DNA of 64,000 nt from Alphaproteobacteria bacterium (GTDB lineage: Bacteria > Pseudomonadota > Alphaproteobacteria > Oceanibaculales > Oceanibaculaceae), in assembly GCA_018823745.1 (NCBI GenBank), contig JAHJHR010000018.1, positions 348,045 to 412,044 of the forward strand, written 5' to 3'. This document shows positions 34,103 through 43,515 of the stretch, one piece after another. Made by a program: the position numbers and the translations under genes. How positions within the stretch are numbered: the stretch's first letter is position 1; the number at the start of each line of letters is the position of its first letter. The notes under the pieces were generated by a model. It did no database searches, was not told where the DNA came from, and worked only from the letters and a program-made list of their open reading frames with translations.

Positions 34103-35407
34103 ATGACCGCGAATAATCAGAAGCCATTCCGGCTCATCGATCCCAATACCGATAAGTCGACCGATCTGCCCGTCATGGAAGGGTCAATCGGCCCGAAGGT
34201 TCTCGATATTCGAAAGCTCTATGGCGAAACCGGCTATTTCACCTATGACCCCGGTTTTACCTCGACCGGTTCCTGCGAATCCAAGATCACCTATATCGAT
34301 GGCGATGAAGGCGTGCTGCTGCATCGCGGCTATCCGATCGAGGATCTGGCCGAGCATTGCGACTTCCTGGAAGTCGCCTATCTGCTGATGAATGGCGAAT
34401 TGCCGAACAAGGACGAAAAAGCCAAGTTCGAGCACGACATCACGTACCACACGATGGTGCATGAGCAGATGGCCCATTTCTTCCGGGGCTTCCGCCGTGA
34501 CGCGCATCCGATGGCCATCCTGTGCGGTGTGGTCGGTGCCATGTCGGCCTTCTATCACGATTCGACCGACATCGAGGACCCGCGCCAGCGGATGATCGCC
34601 TCCTACCGGCTGATCGCCAAGATGCCGACGATTGCCGCCATGGCCTATAAATATTCCGTCGGCCAGCCCTTCATGTATCCGCAGAACAAGCTGACCTACG
34701 CGCAGAATTTCCTGCAGATGACCTTTGGCGTGCCGGCCGAGCCCTATGTCGACAATCCGGTCCTGTCCAAGGCGATGGACAAGATTTTCATCCTGCATGC
34801 CGATCACGAGCAGAACGCCTCGACCTCGACCGTGCGTCTGGCCGGCTCTTCGGGGGCCAATCCGTTTGCCTGTATTGCTGCCGGCATCGCCTCGCTCTGG
34901 GGTCCGTCGCATGGCGGCGCCAACGAGGCCGTGCTGAAGATGCTGGGCGAGATCGGCGACAAGAAGAACATTCCGGAATTCGTGAAGCGCGCCAAGGACA
35001 AGAACGATCCGTTCCGCCTGATGGGCTTCGGCCACCGGGTCTACAAGAACTACGACCCGCGCGCCAAGGTGATGCAGGAGACCTGCCGCGAAGTCCTCAG
35101 CGAATTGGGCATCAAGGACGACCCGCTGCTCGACATCGCCATGGAACTGGAAAAGATCGCGCTGGAGGACGAGTACTTCATCGAAAAGAAGCTCTATCCC
35201 AATGTCGATTTCTATTCCGGCATCATCCTGAAGGCGATGGGCTTCCCGACCAGCATGTTCACCGTGTTGTTTGCCGTTGCGCGGACGACCGGCTGGGTGG
35301 CACAGTGGAAGGAAATGATCGAAGATCCGGTCCAGAAGATCGGACGCCCACGCCAGCTTTATACCGGCAGCGGCCCGCGCGACTATGTTCCGTTGAACAA
35401 GCGCTGA
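34103..35407 (+). CDS. gltA: Citrate synthase (type II)
   Basis: A 434-residue type II (hexameric, Gram-negative) citrate synthase, first step of the TCA cycle. Catalytic residues are in the expected places: the His in [21 protein letters not shown], the His of [15 protein letters not shown], and the Asp in [15 protein letters not shown]. The [18 protein letters not shown] block and the C-terminal [15 protein letters not shown] are standard. Start ATG 34103 has GAGGGGAG 6 bases upstream. The 125-base upstream region holds GGCCG-TT-CGGCC (about 34050) and a second CCCCG/CGGGG palindrome, possibly marking the gltX transcript end. Confidence 0.97.
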   Translation: MTANNQKPFRLIDPNTDKSTDLPVMEGSIGPKVLDIRKLYGETGYFTYDPGFTSTGSCESKITYIDGDEGVLLHRGYPIEDLAEHCDFLEVAYLLMNGELPNKDEKAKFEHDITYHTMVHEQMAHFFRGFRRDAHPMAILCGVVGAMSAFYHDSTDIEDPRQRMIASYRLIAKMPTIAAMAYKYSVGQPFMYPQNKLTYAQNFLQMTFGVPAEPYVDNPVLSKAMDKIFILHADHEQNASTSTVRLAGSSGANPFACIAAGIASLWGPSHGGANEAVLKMLGEIGDKKNIPEFVKRAKDKNDPFRLMGFGHRVYKNYDPRAKVMQETCREVLSELGIKDDPLLDIAMELEKIALEDEYFIEKKLYPNVDFYSGIILKAMGFPTSMFTVLFAVARTTGWVAQWKEMIEDPVQKIGRPRQLYTGSGPRDYVPLNKR

Positions 35408-35450
35408 CGCGCCGGGCACAAGGCGGCCTACAGGGGAGGAGGCACCGAGC

Positions 35451-35663
35451 GTGCTTCTCGACAGCCAGAAAGGGCGGCTCGGAAGAGCCGCTGCCTCTGC
35501 CGCCACGACCCGGTCGAGCATCGCGACGGGTCGGCGGGTGATCAGGCTTGGCCCTGCGTCCAATGATAACAAGCCGCCCAAACGCGACGGATTCCTGCCG
35601 CGCATCGCCCTGATCCTGGCTTTGGCCGGGGTGCTGACAGCGGCAGTTTTGCTGAATAACTGA
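35451..35663 (+). CDS. Small tail-anchored membrane protein
   Basis: A 70-residue protein starting with GTG at 35451, preceded by a strong ribosome binding site (GGGGAGGAGG). The first 48 residues are basic and polar (SQKGRLGRAAASAATTRSSI, SNDNKPPKRDG), then one membrane helix (FLPRIALILALAGVLTAAVLL) ends at the last two Asn residues. This is a tail-anchored layout with the bulk in the cytoplasm. It starts 43 bases after gltA and may be cotranscribed. No family is recognised; the function is unknown. Confidence 0.6.
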   Translation: MLLDSQKGRLGRAAASAATTRSSIATGRRVIRLGPASNDNKPPKRDGFLPRIALILALAGVLTAAVLLNN

Positions 35664-35670
35664 ACAAAAA

Positions 35671-35694
35671 GGGCGGCGATGTTCATCGCCGCCC
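35671..35694 (-). terminator. Terminator of gloA, possibly bidirectional
   Basis: An 11-base-pair perfect stem (GGGCGGCGATG / CATCGCCGCCC) with a 2-base centre lies between two convergent genes. On the minus strand it is followed by TTTTTGTTC, a good U-tract for gloA. On the plus strand only CTTGT follows, so termination from gltA and the small membrane gene is less certain. Confidence 0.8.
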
Positions 35695-35723
35695 TTGTCG
35701 TATCAGCCCGGTCGGAACCGACC

Positions 35724-36155
35724 CTATTTCTTCTCGATCAGCTCGACCTTGTAACCATCGGGGTCCTCGATGAAGGCAATCACACTGCCGCCATGCTTCA
35801 TCGGCCCGGGCGGGCGCGGGATCTTCACGCCTTCGGCTTCCATCTTCGCGCAGGCACCATAGATATCGGGCACGCCAATGGCGAGATGGCCGAAACCGGA
35901 GCCGATGCTGTAAGGCTCCTTCTGATCCCAGTTATGGGTCAGCTCGATCACCGTATTGTCCTTCTCCTCGCCATAACCGACAAAGGCCAGCGTGAAGCGG
36001 CCGCCCTCGTAATCGGTGCGGCGCAGCAGGTTCATGCCAAGGTGGCGGGTGTAGAAATCGATCGACTTGTCCAGGTCGAGCACCCGGATCATCGTGTGGA
36101 GCATCCGGAAATTGCCGGTATCGGCTGCCGGGCGCTCTGCCAAGGTCGCGGACAT
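35724..36155 (-). CDS. gloA: Lactoylglutathione lyase (glyoxalase I)
   Basis: A 143-residue vicinal-oxygen-chelate protein that converts the methylglyoxal-glutathione hemithioacetal to S-lactoylglutathione. Metal ligands are in the expected segments: His in MLHTMIRVLDLDKSIDFY, Glu in TVIELTHNW, His in GSGFGHLAIGV and Glu in DGYKVELIEKK. The length matches the Ni-dependent bacterial type (no long insertions). It is separated from lpxB by 46 bases, with promoter sequence likely upstream at 36156-36201, and ends at a strong terminator. Confidence 0.95.
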   Translation of the reverse strand: MSATLAERPAADTGNFRMLHTMIRVLDLDKSIDFYTRHLGMNLLRRTDYEGGRFTLAFVGYGEEKDNTVIELTHNWDQKEPYSIGSGFGHLAIGVPDIYGACAKMEAEGVKIPRPPGPMKHGGSVIAFIEDPDGYKVELIEKK

Positions 36156-36201
36156 GAGGGTTTTCCTCCGAAGTTACGGATCAGACCTGAAATGTAACGT
36201 A

Positions 36202-37362
36202 TTACGAGGCGATTTCGAGCACCTTGTCGGCCGCCACGCGGCTGGGCGGTGTCGTATTGCCCCCCAGCATGTCGAACAGCAGGGCAGAGGCCGCCTGCTG
36301 CGCCTTGCGCTGCGGCGTCTCCGACAACAGGGGCTCCAGCGCCGCCAGCAGGCGATCCGCCGTGCAGTCGCCCTGGATCAGCTCTGGCACGACCTCCCGC
36401 TGCAGCAGGATGTTGGGCAGGGTGAAATGCTGCAGCGTCACCAGCCTCCGGGCGATGTGATAGCTGACCGGATTGACCCTGTAGGCTGCCACACTGGGCA
36501 CGCCGGCCAGAACCAGTTCCAGCACCGCCGTGCCGGCCGCCGCCAGCGCCAGATCGGCGGCGGCGAAGAGGTCGGCCTTCTCCCCTGCCCCCTCGGTCAC
36601 CGTCACCTGTACTGGCCAGCCTGCCACAGCCGCCAGTATGGCGTCGCGCACGGATGGCACTGCCGGCACCGCGACATGCAGATCAGGATGGCGGGCCGCC
36701 AGCCGGGCTACCGTCTCGCCGAAGACCGGCAGCAGCCGGCTGACCTCGCCGCCCCGGCTGCCGGGCAGCACAGCCAGCAGCGGCGCCTCCTGCGGGATCG
36801 CATGGCGGGCGCGGAAAGCGGCCCGGTCACCGCGCGGGTTTTCCACGCTGGGATGGCCGATATAGGTGGTCGCAAGGCCATGCCGGGTGAAATAGGGCGG
36901 CTCAAAGGGCAGGATCACCAGAAGATGGTCGAGGAAGCGGGCGATCTTCTCCGCCCGCTTCGGCTTCCAGGCCCAGACCGTAGGGGCAACCAGATGCACC
37001 AGAGGCGGAACCACCCCGCCCTTCTGCTTCAGCTTTCGGGCAACACGGAAACAGAAGCCCGGCGCATCGATGGACAGGACGATATCGGGTTGCACCCGCT
37101 CGATCTCCCGCACCGTCTCGTCGATGCGGCGCAGCAGCCGGGGGATATGCGGCACGATCTCCAGCAGCCCCATGATCGACAGCTCGTTCATCGGGAACTG
37201 GCTGACCAGCCCCTGCCCGGTCATCTCGCTGCCGCCGATCCCGGCGAAGCGCACCGTCCCGCCACTCGCCTGGATCAGCCCGGCCATGACCTTGGCGCCC
37301 AGCGCATCGCCGGACGGCTCCCCGGCGATGACATAGACCAGCAGGGAGCGACCCTCGCTCAT
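36202..37362 (-). CDS. lpxB: Lipid-A-disaccharide synthase
   Basis: A 386-residue GT-B glycosyltransferase (GT19 family) that joins UDP-diacylglucosamine and lipid X to form the lipid A disaccharide. It has YVIAGEPSGDALGAKVMAGL at the N-terminus, VHLVAPTVWAWKPKRAEKIA, and LPFEPPYFTRHGLATTYIGHP followed by LPGSRGGEVSRLLPVF, all LpxB signatures. It is the last gene of the long rpsB-to-lpxB run and overlaps lpxI by 4 bases. Confidence 0.97.
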   Translation of the reverse strand: MSEGRSLLVYVIAGEPSGDALGAKVMAGLIQASGGTVRFAGIGGSEMTGQGLVSQFPMNELSIMGLLEIVPHIPRLLRRIDETVREIERVQPDIVLSIDAPGFCFRVARKLKQKGGVVPPLVHLVAPTVWAWKPKRAEKIARFLDHLLVILPFEPPYFTRHGLATTYIGHPSVENPRGDRAAFRARHAIPQEAPLLAVLPGSRGGEVSRLLPVFGETVARLAARHPDLHVAVPAVPSVRDAILAAVAGWPVQVTVTEGAGEKADLFAAADLALAAAGTAVLELVLAGVPSVAAYRVNPVSYHIARRLVTLQHFTLPNILLQREVVPELIQGDCTADRLLAALEPLLSETPQRKAQQAASALLFDMLGGNTTPPSRVAADKVLEIAS

Positions 37363-38210
37363 GCCGGAATATCCAGACCGATGACGAACAGCCCCAACCG
37401 GTCGGCGGCCGCGATCACCCCCGGCCGGTCGACCAGCCAGGTACCGCCGGCATCGATGGCGATGCCGCGCAGCCCGGCAGCCGCAGCAGCCTCGACGGTG
37501 GCAACACCGATGGTTGGCAGATCGACCCTCTCATCCTGACCGGGCTTGCGCAGCTTCACCAGCACGCCGCCCTTACCGTCGCGCCGATGCCCTGCCACGC
37601 GGCGCAGCAGGGCATCGGTGCCCTCAATGGCCTCGACGCCGAGACAGAGCCCCTGCTGGATGACGACGGCCTGGCCGATATCCAGCCTTCCCATCGCCTG
37701 CAGGATTTCAGTGCCCCGGGCAATATCGGCCCTGGCATCGTCATCCGGTGTATGAGAACCCAGCACGCCGGAACTGGCCAGCAGCCCCTGCAGCAGGGAA
37801 TCGGCGCGCAGCACCCGGAACCCCTCGCCCTCCAGCACGGTCACCAGAGCGTGCAGCAGGCCATCGTCGCCGCCGGCGAACACCTTGGGACCCATCTTGG
37901 CAATCAGCCGCGTGGCGGTCCAGTCGGGGCGCAATTCGGTCAGGGAGGGGCGGCGCACCGCGCCGGCCAGAACGATGTCGCTGGCACCGGCCTTACGCAG
38001 GGCATCCAGCGTGGTGCCGACCGCACCGATGCGGACCACCAGATGCGGCAACCCGGCGATTGTCTCTGGATCGGCCTGCCCCTCAAGGGCGATGATGAAA
38101 AAGCGCCGCCCCTGGCTGCGCAGCGCCTCGATCAGCCGGCCCGGAACCTCGCCGCCGCCGGCAATGATGCCAATTGTGCCGGTCGCGTCATCCGGATGCT
38201 CAGGACGCAT
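37359..38210 (-). CDS. lpxI: UDP-2,3-diacylglucosamine diphosphatase LpxI
   Basis: A 283-residue protein. Begins TGTIGIIAGGGEVPGRLIEAL, continues with ALEGQADPETIAGLPH and VGTTLDALRKAGASDIVLAGAVRRPSLTELRPD, and ends with the DUF1009 core GQAVVIQQGLCLGVEAIEGTDALLRRVAG plus VKLRKPGQDERVDLPTIGVATVEAA. This is LpxI, the Alphaproteobacteria-type enzyme that hydrolyses UDP-diacylglucosamine to lipid X by attack on the alpha phosphate, replacing LpxH. It overlaps lpxA by 11 bases upstream and lpxB by 4 downstream, as expected for adjacent pathway steps. Confidence 0.95.
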   Translation of the reverse strand: MRPEHPDDATGTIGIIAGGGEVPGRLIEALRSQGRRFFIIALEGQADPETIAGLPHLVVRIGAVGTTLDALRKAGASDIVLAGAVRRPSLTELRPDWTATRLIAKMGPKVFAGGDDGLLHALVTVLEGEGFRVLRADSLLQGLLASSGVLGSHTPDDDARADIARGTEILQAMGRLDIGQAVVIQQGLCLGVEAIEGTDALLRRVAGHRRDGKGGVLVKLRKPGQDERVDLPTIGVATVEAAAAAGLRGIAIDAGGTWLVDRPGVIAAADRLGLFVIGLDIPA

Positions 38211-39060
38211 CGCCGGCTGTATCCGGGGCAGTCTCCGGCGCGGGGTTGCGGATTTCCGGCCGGGGCTTGCACAGGCCGCGCGAGGCGTCCTGGCGAACGA
38301 AGGTGATCAGCTCGGCCACCACCGGGACATCACCATAGCTGCTGGCGAGATGATCCAGCCGGTCGGCCAGTGTGCCCTCATCCTCGAACAACGTATCATA
38401 GGCATCGCGCAGCGAGCGGATCGCAGCACGGTCATAGCCCCGGCGCTTCAGCCCGACCAGATTCAGGCCGCTGAGGCGCGCCCTGTCGCCCATCACCATG
38501 CCATAGGGGATAACGTCCTGCTCGACGCCCGACATGCCGCCGATCATCGCGTGACGGCCGATGCGGCAGAACTGATGCACTGCCGACAAACCGCCCAGAA
38601 TGGCGAAATCCTCGACCACGACATGGCCGGCCAGAGTGGCGTTGTTCGCCAGGATCACCCGGTTGCCGATCTGGCAATCATGCGCGACATGGCTGCCGAC
38701 CATGAACAGGCAGCCATCCCCCACCTTGGTCAGCATGCCGCCGCCCTCGGTGCCGGGATTCATCGTCACATGCTCGCGGATCGTGTTGTCGGCGCCGATC
38801 ACCAGCTCCGACGGCTCGCCATGGAATTTCAGATCCTGCGGCGCCGTGCCGATGGAGGCGAAGGGAAAGATGCGGGTACGCGCGCCAATGCGGGTGCGGC
38901 CATCGATCACGACATGGGCGTGCAGCACGACCTCGTCGCCCAGCTCGACCTGCGGGCCGACAATGCTGTACGGGCCGATGCGGACACCACTGCCCAGCTT
39001 CGCCTCAGGATCGACGATGGCCGTCGGATGAATGGCGGGAGTGCTGGTGGAATCCATCAA
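38200..39060 (-). CDS. lpxA: UDP-N-acetylglucosamine acyltransferase
   Basis: A 286-residue left-handed beta-helix acyltransferase starting lipid A synthesis. The N-terminal hexapeptide repeats (IHPTAIVDPEAKLGSGVRIGPYSIVG) lead to the catalytic-His region GGMLTKVGDGCLFMVGSHVAHDCQIGNRVILANNATLAGHV, followed by the GLSAVHQFCRIGRHAMIGGMSGV segment and the C-terminal helical part with GLNLVGLKRRGYDRAAIRSL. It extends about 20 residues past the usual length with a Pro-rich tail that overlaps lpxI. The start overlaps the fabZ stop by 4 bases. Confidence 0.97.
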   Translation of the reverse strand: MMDSTSTPAIHPTAIVDPEAKLGSGVRIGPYSIVGPQVELGDEVVLHAHVVIDGRTRIGARTRIFPFASIGTAPQDLKFHGEPSELVIGADNTIREHVTMNPGTEGGGMLTKVGDGCLFMVGSHVAHDCQIGNRVILANNATLAGHVVVEDFAILGGLSAVHQFCRIGRHAMIGGMSGVEQDVIPYGMVMGDRARLSGLNLVGLKRRGYDRAAIRSLRDAYDTLFEDEGTLADRLDHLASSYGDVPVVAELITFVRQDASRGLCKPRPEIRNPAPETAPDTAGDAS

Positions 39061-39539
39061 TCGTCCATGATCATCGCGGTATAGGTCGCTTCCGCGACCG
39101 GCTTGCCATCAACCTTGGCGATGGCGGAGAATTTCCAGACCGGGCCGCGATGCTGTTCCTTGGTCACATGGATATGCAGCGTGTCGCCCGGCGTCACCGG
39201 CTTGCGGAACCGCGCCTTGTCCACCGACATGAAATAGACCAGCTTGGTTTCCGCGGCAGCGCCAAGGGTGGCAACCACAAGAACGGCGGCCGTCTGCGCC
39301 ATCGATTCGATGATCATCACCCCCGGCATCACTGGCCGGCGCGGAAAATGCCCGGTGAAGAACTGCTCGTTGATCGTGACGTTCTTGATACCCGTGGCGG
39401 AGACATTCGGCACCAGGTCGATCACCCGGTCGACCAGCAGCAGCGGGTATCGATGGGGGATCATCTCCATGATCCGCTCTACATCGAGCACCGCGATCTT
39501 GCCCTGCCCCTCGGTATTGCCGCTGATAACGTCGTTCAT
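39057..39539 (-). CDS. fabZ: 3-hydroxyacyl-ACP dehydratase FabZ
   Basis: A 160-residue hotdog-fold dehydratase of fatty acid elongation. The catalytic His is in NEQFFTGHFPRRPVMPGVMIIESMAQ, where the Glu of VMIIESMAQ is the second catalytic residue. RYPLLLVDRVIDL precedes it. Located between lpxD and lpxA as in most Gram-negatives, where it competes with LpxA for hydroxyacyl-ACP. Spacing is 3 bases from lpxD and 4 bases overlap with lpxA. Confidence 0.97.
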   Translation of the reverse strand: MNDVISGNTEGQGKIAVLDVERIMEMIPHRYPLLLVDRVIDLVPNVSATGIKNVTINEQFFTGHFPRRPVMPGVMIIESMAQTAAVLVVATLGAAAETKLVYFMSVDKARFRKPVTPGDTLHIHVTKEQHRGPVWKFSAIAKVDGKPVAEATYTAMIMDD

Positions 39540-39542
39540 CCC

Positions 39543-40574
39543 TTACTCGTCCCTATTGCCCTTGCCCTTGAAGGCCATACGCTGCTGACCCACCAGCCGG
39601 CGCCATTCCTTGATCGGCATTGCCGGATACCCGGCAAAAATACTGTCGGCCGGCACATTGGCCAGAACGCCGCTTTTCGCGGCAATGATGACCCGGTCAC
39701 CGATATTGGCGTGGTTGACCACGCCGGCCTGCCCGGCAATCGTTACATAGTTACCCAGTTGCGCACTGCCGGCGATGCCAACCTGAGCCACCAGAATGCA
39801 GCCCCGCCCGATGCGCACGTTATGCGCGATCATCACCAGATTATCAATCACGGTGCCCTGACCAATGACCGTATCGGGCCCGCTGCCACGATCAATCGTG
39901 CTGTTGGCACCGATCTCCACATCATCCTCGATAATGACCCGGCCGAGATGCGGCACCTTGGTCCGTCCGGAAGGGTCGAGATCGTAGCCGAAACCCGTAT
40001 TGCCGATCACTGCACCCGACGCTATCTGGACGCGCTTGCCGATCAGGCAATAGCTGAGCGTCGCATTGGCGCCGATGACGCAATTCTCCCCGATCACCAC
40101 CCCGCGCTCGATGACGCTGTTCGCGCCAATCTGGCAGGATTCGCCGATTTCGACATTCGGGCCGATGACGACATGCGCCTCGACCCGGCATCCCTTGCCG
40201 AGCCGCGCGCTGGGATCGATGACGGCGCTGGGGTGGATGCCCGGCTCTTCCTGCCGGTCAGGATGAAAGGCAGCAGCAATCCGCGCGAAGCCCCGACGCG
40301 GACGGTCGCAGATCAGCACTGCCATGCCTTCCGGCGCCCGGTCGGCCAGTTCCGGTTCGACAAGGCAGGCACCAGCCTTGCTCTCCATGAAGGAGCGGAC
40401 ATATTTCCGGTTCGCCAGGAAGGCGATATGCCCCGGACCGGCAGTTTCCAGCGCCGAAACATCGTCGATCAGCCTTTCGGGATCGACGCCATCGGCCAGT
40501 TGCGCCTCGGCGATCTGCGCCAGATCGGCCAGGGTGCGGGGCGGCGTGGTGATGAAAAAGCGAGGATCGGCCAT
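39543..40574 (-). CDS. lpxD: UDP-3-O-acylglucosamine N-acyltransferase
   Basis: A 343-residue trimeric acyltransferase, third step of lipid A synthesis. The N-terminal uridine-binding domain ([26 protein letters not shown]) is followed by a long hexapeptide beta-helix ([40 protein letters not shown]) with the catalytic His in the [26 protein letters not shown] block, and the final [16 protein letters not shown] helix. It follows the skp/ompH gene by 9 bases. Confidence 0.97.
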   Translation of the reverse strand: MADPRFFITTPPRTLADLAQIAEAQLADGVDPERLIDDVSALETAGPGHIAFLANRKYVRSFMESKAGACLVEPELADRAPEGMAVLICDRPRRGFARIAAAFHPDRQEEPGIHPSAVIDPSARLGKGCRVEAHVVIGPNVEIGESCQIGANSVIERGVVIGENCVIGANATLSYCLIGKRVQIASGAVIGNTGFGYDLDPSGRTKVPHLGRVIIEDDVEIGANSTIDRGSGPDTVIGQGTVIDNLVMIAHNVRIGRGCILVAQVGIAGSAQLGNYVTIAGQAGVVNHANIGDRVIIAAKSGVLANVPADSIFAGYPAMPIKEWRRLVGQQRMAFKGKGNRDE

Positions 40575-40583
40575 GACGCCCTC

Positions 40584-41168
40584 CTACTGGATCGGCGGCA
40601 GCTTGACAGACACTGATGTCAGCCGCTGGTTCAGCCGCTTCAACGACTCTTCGGAGATATCGATGCCCTTTTCGGCCAGCACGATCACCGATTTCGACAG
40701 GACAGCCGTCGCCTTCCGTTCCTTGGCGATATCGGCAACGATCTCGACCAGGGCGATGCGCACCTGTTCCATGGCCTGGGTATAGGCCTCATCCAGCTGG
40801 CGCTTCTTGCTCTGGACGCCGCGCTGGACCTCTACCACGCGCTGCTCGAACAATTGCCGGCGCTGCTGGAAGGCTTCAGGCGACAGCAGCGCGCGCTGCT
40901 CTGTCAGCTCCTGCTCGGCAGCCCGCAATTCCCGCTCCTGGCCGGAAATCTCTTCCTGGTACTTTGCGCGCTGGGCCTCGATCTGATCCCGGATCGTCCG
41001 CGATGCCTCTGCGGCGCGCAGGACTCCCTGTACGTCGATAAAGGCAATCCGGGAAATCGGCAAATCCTCGGCCGCCGCGCCCCCGGCCATCGGCGCTGAT
41101 AGCAGGGTGCACGCCATCGTAAAGGCCAGCACCGTGAAGGCCTGCTGGCAGACCCTGGCAAGACGCAT
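40584..41168 (-). CDS. skp: OmpH/Skp-family periplasmic chaperone
   Basis: A 194-residue protein with a signal peptide (MRLARVCQQAFTVLAFTMACTLLSAP, cleavage near AAAED). The mature part is a strand IAFIDVQGVL, a long coiled-coil (RTIRDQIEAQRAKYQEEISGQERELRAAEQELTEQ and following) and a C-terminal strand pair (ATAVLSKSVIVLAEKGIDIS), the Skp jellyfish fold that holds outer membrane proteins. Start ATG 41168 is chosen because it gives the signal peptide; it is 2 bases after the bamA stop. Confidence 0.93.
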   Translation of the reverse strand: MRLARVCQQAFTVLAFTMACTLLSAPMAGGAAAEDLPISRIAFIDVQGVLRAAEASRTIRDQIEAQRAKYQEEISGQERELRAAEQELTEQRALLSPEAFQQRRQLFEQRVVEVQRGVQSKKRQLDEAYTQAMEQVRIALVEIVADIAKERKATAVLSKSVIVLAEKGIDISEESLKRLNQRLTSVSVKLPPIQ

Positions 41169-41170
41169 GA

Positions 41171-43480
41171 TTAGAACCGGGTTCCAAAGCTGAAGCGGAA
41201 GAGTTGCTCTTCGTCGAATTCCTCTTTCAGGACGGCCTTGGCGAAATCGAGACGCAGCGGACCCATGGGCGATTCCCACAGGAAGCTGACGCCGACCGAG
41301 GCGCGCAGGGAATCGATATCGGAAATCCCCGGTCCGCTTGCCGCCACATCCCAGGCCGAGCCGAAATCGGTGAAGGCGCCACCGCGCACCCCCATCTCCT
41401 TCGGGAAGCCAAGCGGGAACAACACCTCAACCGTACCCGTGTAGTAATTCTCCGCGCCCAGCGAGTCATTGGTGGTGATGTCGCGGGGGCCGACGCCGCC
41501 ATATTCAAAACCACGCAGATTGGCGCCACCCAGGAAATAGCGGTCGGCAACGCCGACATCCTTGTCGCTATAGCCGGTGACATTGCCGACCTCGCCCTTG
41601 GTCGAGAGCGTCCAGTTTTCGCTGAGCGGATAGTAGTAGGTGCCGGAGATGGAATTCCGGATATAGGCCGTATCGCCACCCAGGCCGGAAACATCGTTAC
41701 GATAGCTGAGGATGTAGCCATCGCGGGGATCGATGCGGTTGTCGCGCCGGTCATAGGTGAACTCGTTGCCGACGACCGAGCTGGTCGACTTCCCCTCCTG
41801 GTCGCGAATGAAGAAGGAGGCCCTTGTATCGACATTGCGGATTTCCGTGGCACTCAGCGTATAGCGCACCGTATGGCGGAAATGCTCGGTGATCTGGTAG
41901 CCAGCGCGCAGCGTGCCGCCATCGCGCCGCAGATCGTAGGAGCTTTCATCCTGGTAATCCGTGGTCACGCGGAACAGATCGAAGCCGGCGGCGATATTCT
42001 TGTCCATGAAATACGGTTCGGTGAACCGGATATCGAATTCCTGGCGCCGGGCGGACAGCGAGAAGCCGAGGCTGAGATCCTGGCCGCGGCCCAGAAGATT
42101 GCGCTCGCGGATACGCACATCGCCGATCAGCGCATCGCGGGTCGACACACCGAAGCCGAAGGACAATTCGCCGGTCGAACGCTCTGTTACCTCGACATCG
42201 ATCTTGGTCTTGTCCGGGCTGCTGCCCTCGGCCGTCGTCAGCTTAACATCGCTGAAGAAATTCAGGTCGCGGATGCGCTGCTGAGAGCGGCGGATACGCG
42301 CCGTGTTATAGGCATCGCCCTCAACCAGCCGCATCTCGCGCCGGATCACCCGGTCGAGTGTGCGGACATTCCCCTTGATGTTGATATCCTCGACATAGAC
42401 CCGCGGGCCTTCGCGGACCACCAGCGTCAGATCGACGGTGCGGGCTTCGCGGTTGCGATTGAGCTGCGGCTGGATGTCGACAAAGGCATAGCCCAGATTG
42501 CCCAGGCGCTCTGTCATCGCATCGATGACCCGATCGATCAGCGAGGCATTATACCAGTCGCCTTCGGTGATGCTGGTCAGATCCTGGTTAAGCACCGCAG
42601 GGTCGAGGCCCTTCAGCGATGCCTGGACATCGACCTTGCCGAATTTATAGCGTTCGCCCTCTTCCACCGTGAAGGTGATGTAGAAGGCTTCCTTGTCCGG
42701 CGTCAGCTCGGCGACGGCGGAGAGCACGCGGAAATCGGCATACCCATTGCGCAGATAATACCGCCGCAGCTTCTCACGGTCGAAGGTCAGGCGATCCGGA
42801 TCGTAGGAATCGTCGCTGCTGAGGAAGCGATACCAGGCGGTTTCCTTGGTCGAGATTTCCTCGCGCAGGGCCCGGTCGCTGAAGCGCTTGTTGCCGACGA
42901 AGGAGATACGGCGAATTTCCGTGCGGTCGCCCTCGTTGATCTCGAAAGCGAGATCGACGCGGTTCTGTTCCAGCTGGATGACCTTGGGCTCGACCGTCGC
43001 GGCGAAGCGACCGCTGCGGCGATAGACATCGAGGATGCGCTGAACGTCGTTCTGCACCTTGGTCCGGGTATAGACGACACGCGGACGCAGCTGCACTTCG
43101 CGTTGCAGCGCCTCGTCGTCGATGCGCTTGTTCCCCTCGAAGGCGATGCGGTTGATGATCGGGTTCTCGACCACGCGCACGACAAGGACACTGGCTTCCC
43201 GACGGATCGACACATCGGCGAACAGGCCGGTGGCGAACAGCGTCTTCAAGGCCTGGTCAAGCGCCAGCGGGTCGAAAGTGTCGCCCGCCCGCACATTCAG
43301 GTAGGACAGGACCGTGGCCGGATCGATGCGCTGACTGCCTTCGACGCGGACATTGGCGATGACGCCGCCCCCCGGCACCTGGACCTGCGCAAGCGCGGGC
43401 GAAGGAACCACGGCGGAAAGAACAAGCCCGGTGGCAATCAGCCAGCAAGCCAGTCCACTGCTCAGCAGGACTCGCAACAC
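41171..43480 (-). CDS. bamA: Outer membrane protein assembly factor BamA
   Basis: A 769-residue Omp85 protein inserting beta-barrels into the outer membrane. A signal peptide (VLRVLLSSGLACWLIATGLV, cleavage near ALAQ) is followed by five POTRA domains (first IANVRVEGSQRIDPATVLSYL, and so on) and a C-terminal 16-strand barrel with the VRGGAFTDFGSAW and the final FSFGTRF terminal-Phe signature. The GTG at 43480 is preferred over the ATG-like start at 43573, because the latter would lie inside rseP and precede the signal peptide by 31 residues. It follows rseP by 35 bases. Confidence 0.95.
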   Translation of the reverse strand: MLRVLLSSGLACWLIATGLVLSAVVPSPALAQVQVPGGGVIANVRVEGSQRIDPATVLSYLNVRAGDTFDPLALDQALKTLFATGLFADVSIRREASVLVVRVVENPIINRIAFEGNKRIDDEALQREVQLRPRVVYTRTKVQNDVQRILDVYRRSGRFAATVEPKVIQLEQNRVDLAFEINEGDRTEIRRISFVGNKRFSDRALREEISTKETAWYRFLSSDDSYDPDRLTFDREKLRRYYLRNGYADFRVLSAVAELTPDKEAFYITFTVEEGERYKFGKVDVQASLKGLDPAVLNQDLTSITEGDWYNASLIDRVIDAMTERLGNLGYAFVDIQPQLNRNREARTVDLTLVVREGPRVYVEDINIKGNVRTLDRVIRREMRLVEGDAYNTARIRRSQQRIRDLNFFSDVKLTTAEGSSPDKTKIDVEVTERSTGELSFGFGVSTRDALIGDVRIRERNLLGRGQDLSLGFSLSARRQEFDIRFTEPYFMDKNIAAGFDLFRVTTDYQDESSYDLRRDGGTLRAGYQITEHFRHTVRYTLSATEIRNVDTRASFFIRDQEGKSTSSVVGNEFTYDRRDNRIDPRDGYILSYRNDVSGLGGDTAYIRNSISGTYYYPLSENWTLSTKGEVGNVTGYSDKDVGVADRYFLGGANLRGFEYGGVGPRDITTNDSLGAENYYTGTVEVLFPLGFPKEMGVRGGAFTDFGSAWDVAASGPGISDIDSLRASVGVSFLWESPMGPLRLDFAKAVLKEEFDEEQLFRFSFGTRF

Positions 43481-43515
43481 GTGATAGAACCCCGATCCCT
43501 GTTTCGTATGATTTC

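Noticed and set aside
34184..35686. A 500-codon minus-strand frame opposite gltA
   Set aside because: Antisense of citrate synthase, with no sensible start region or protein features.
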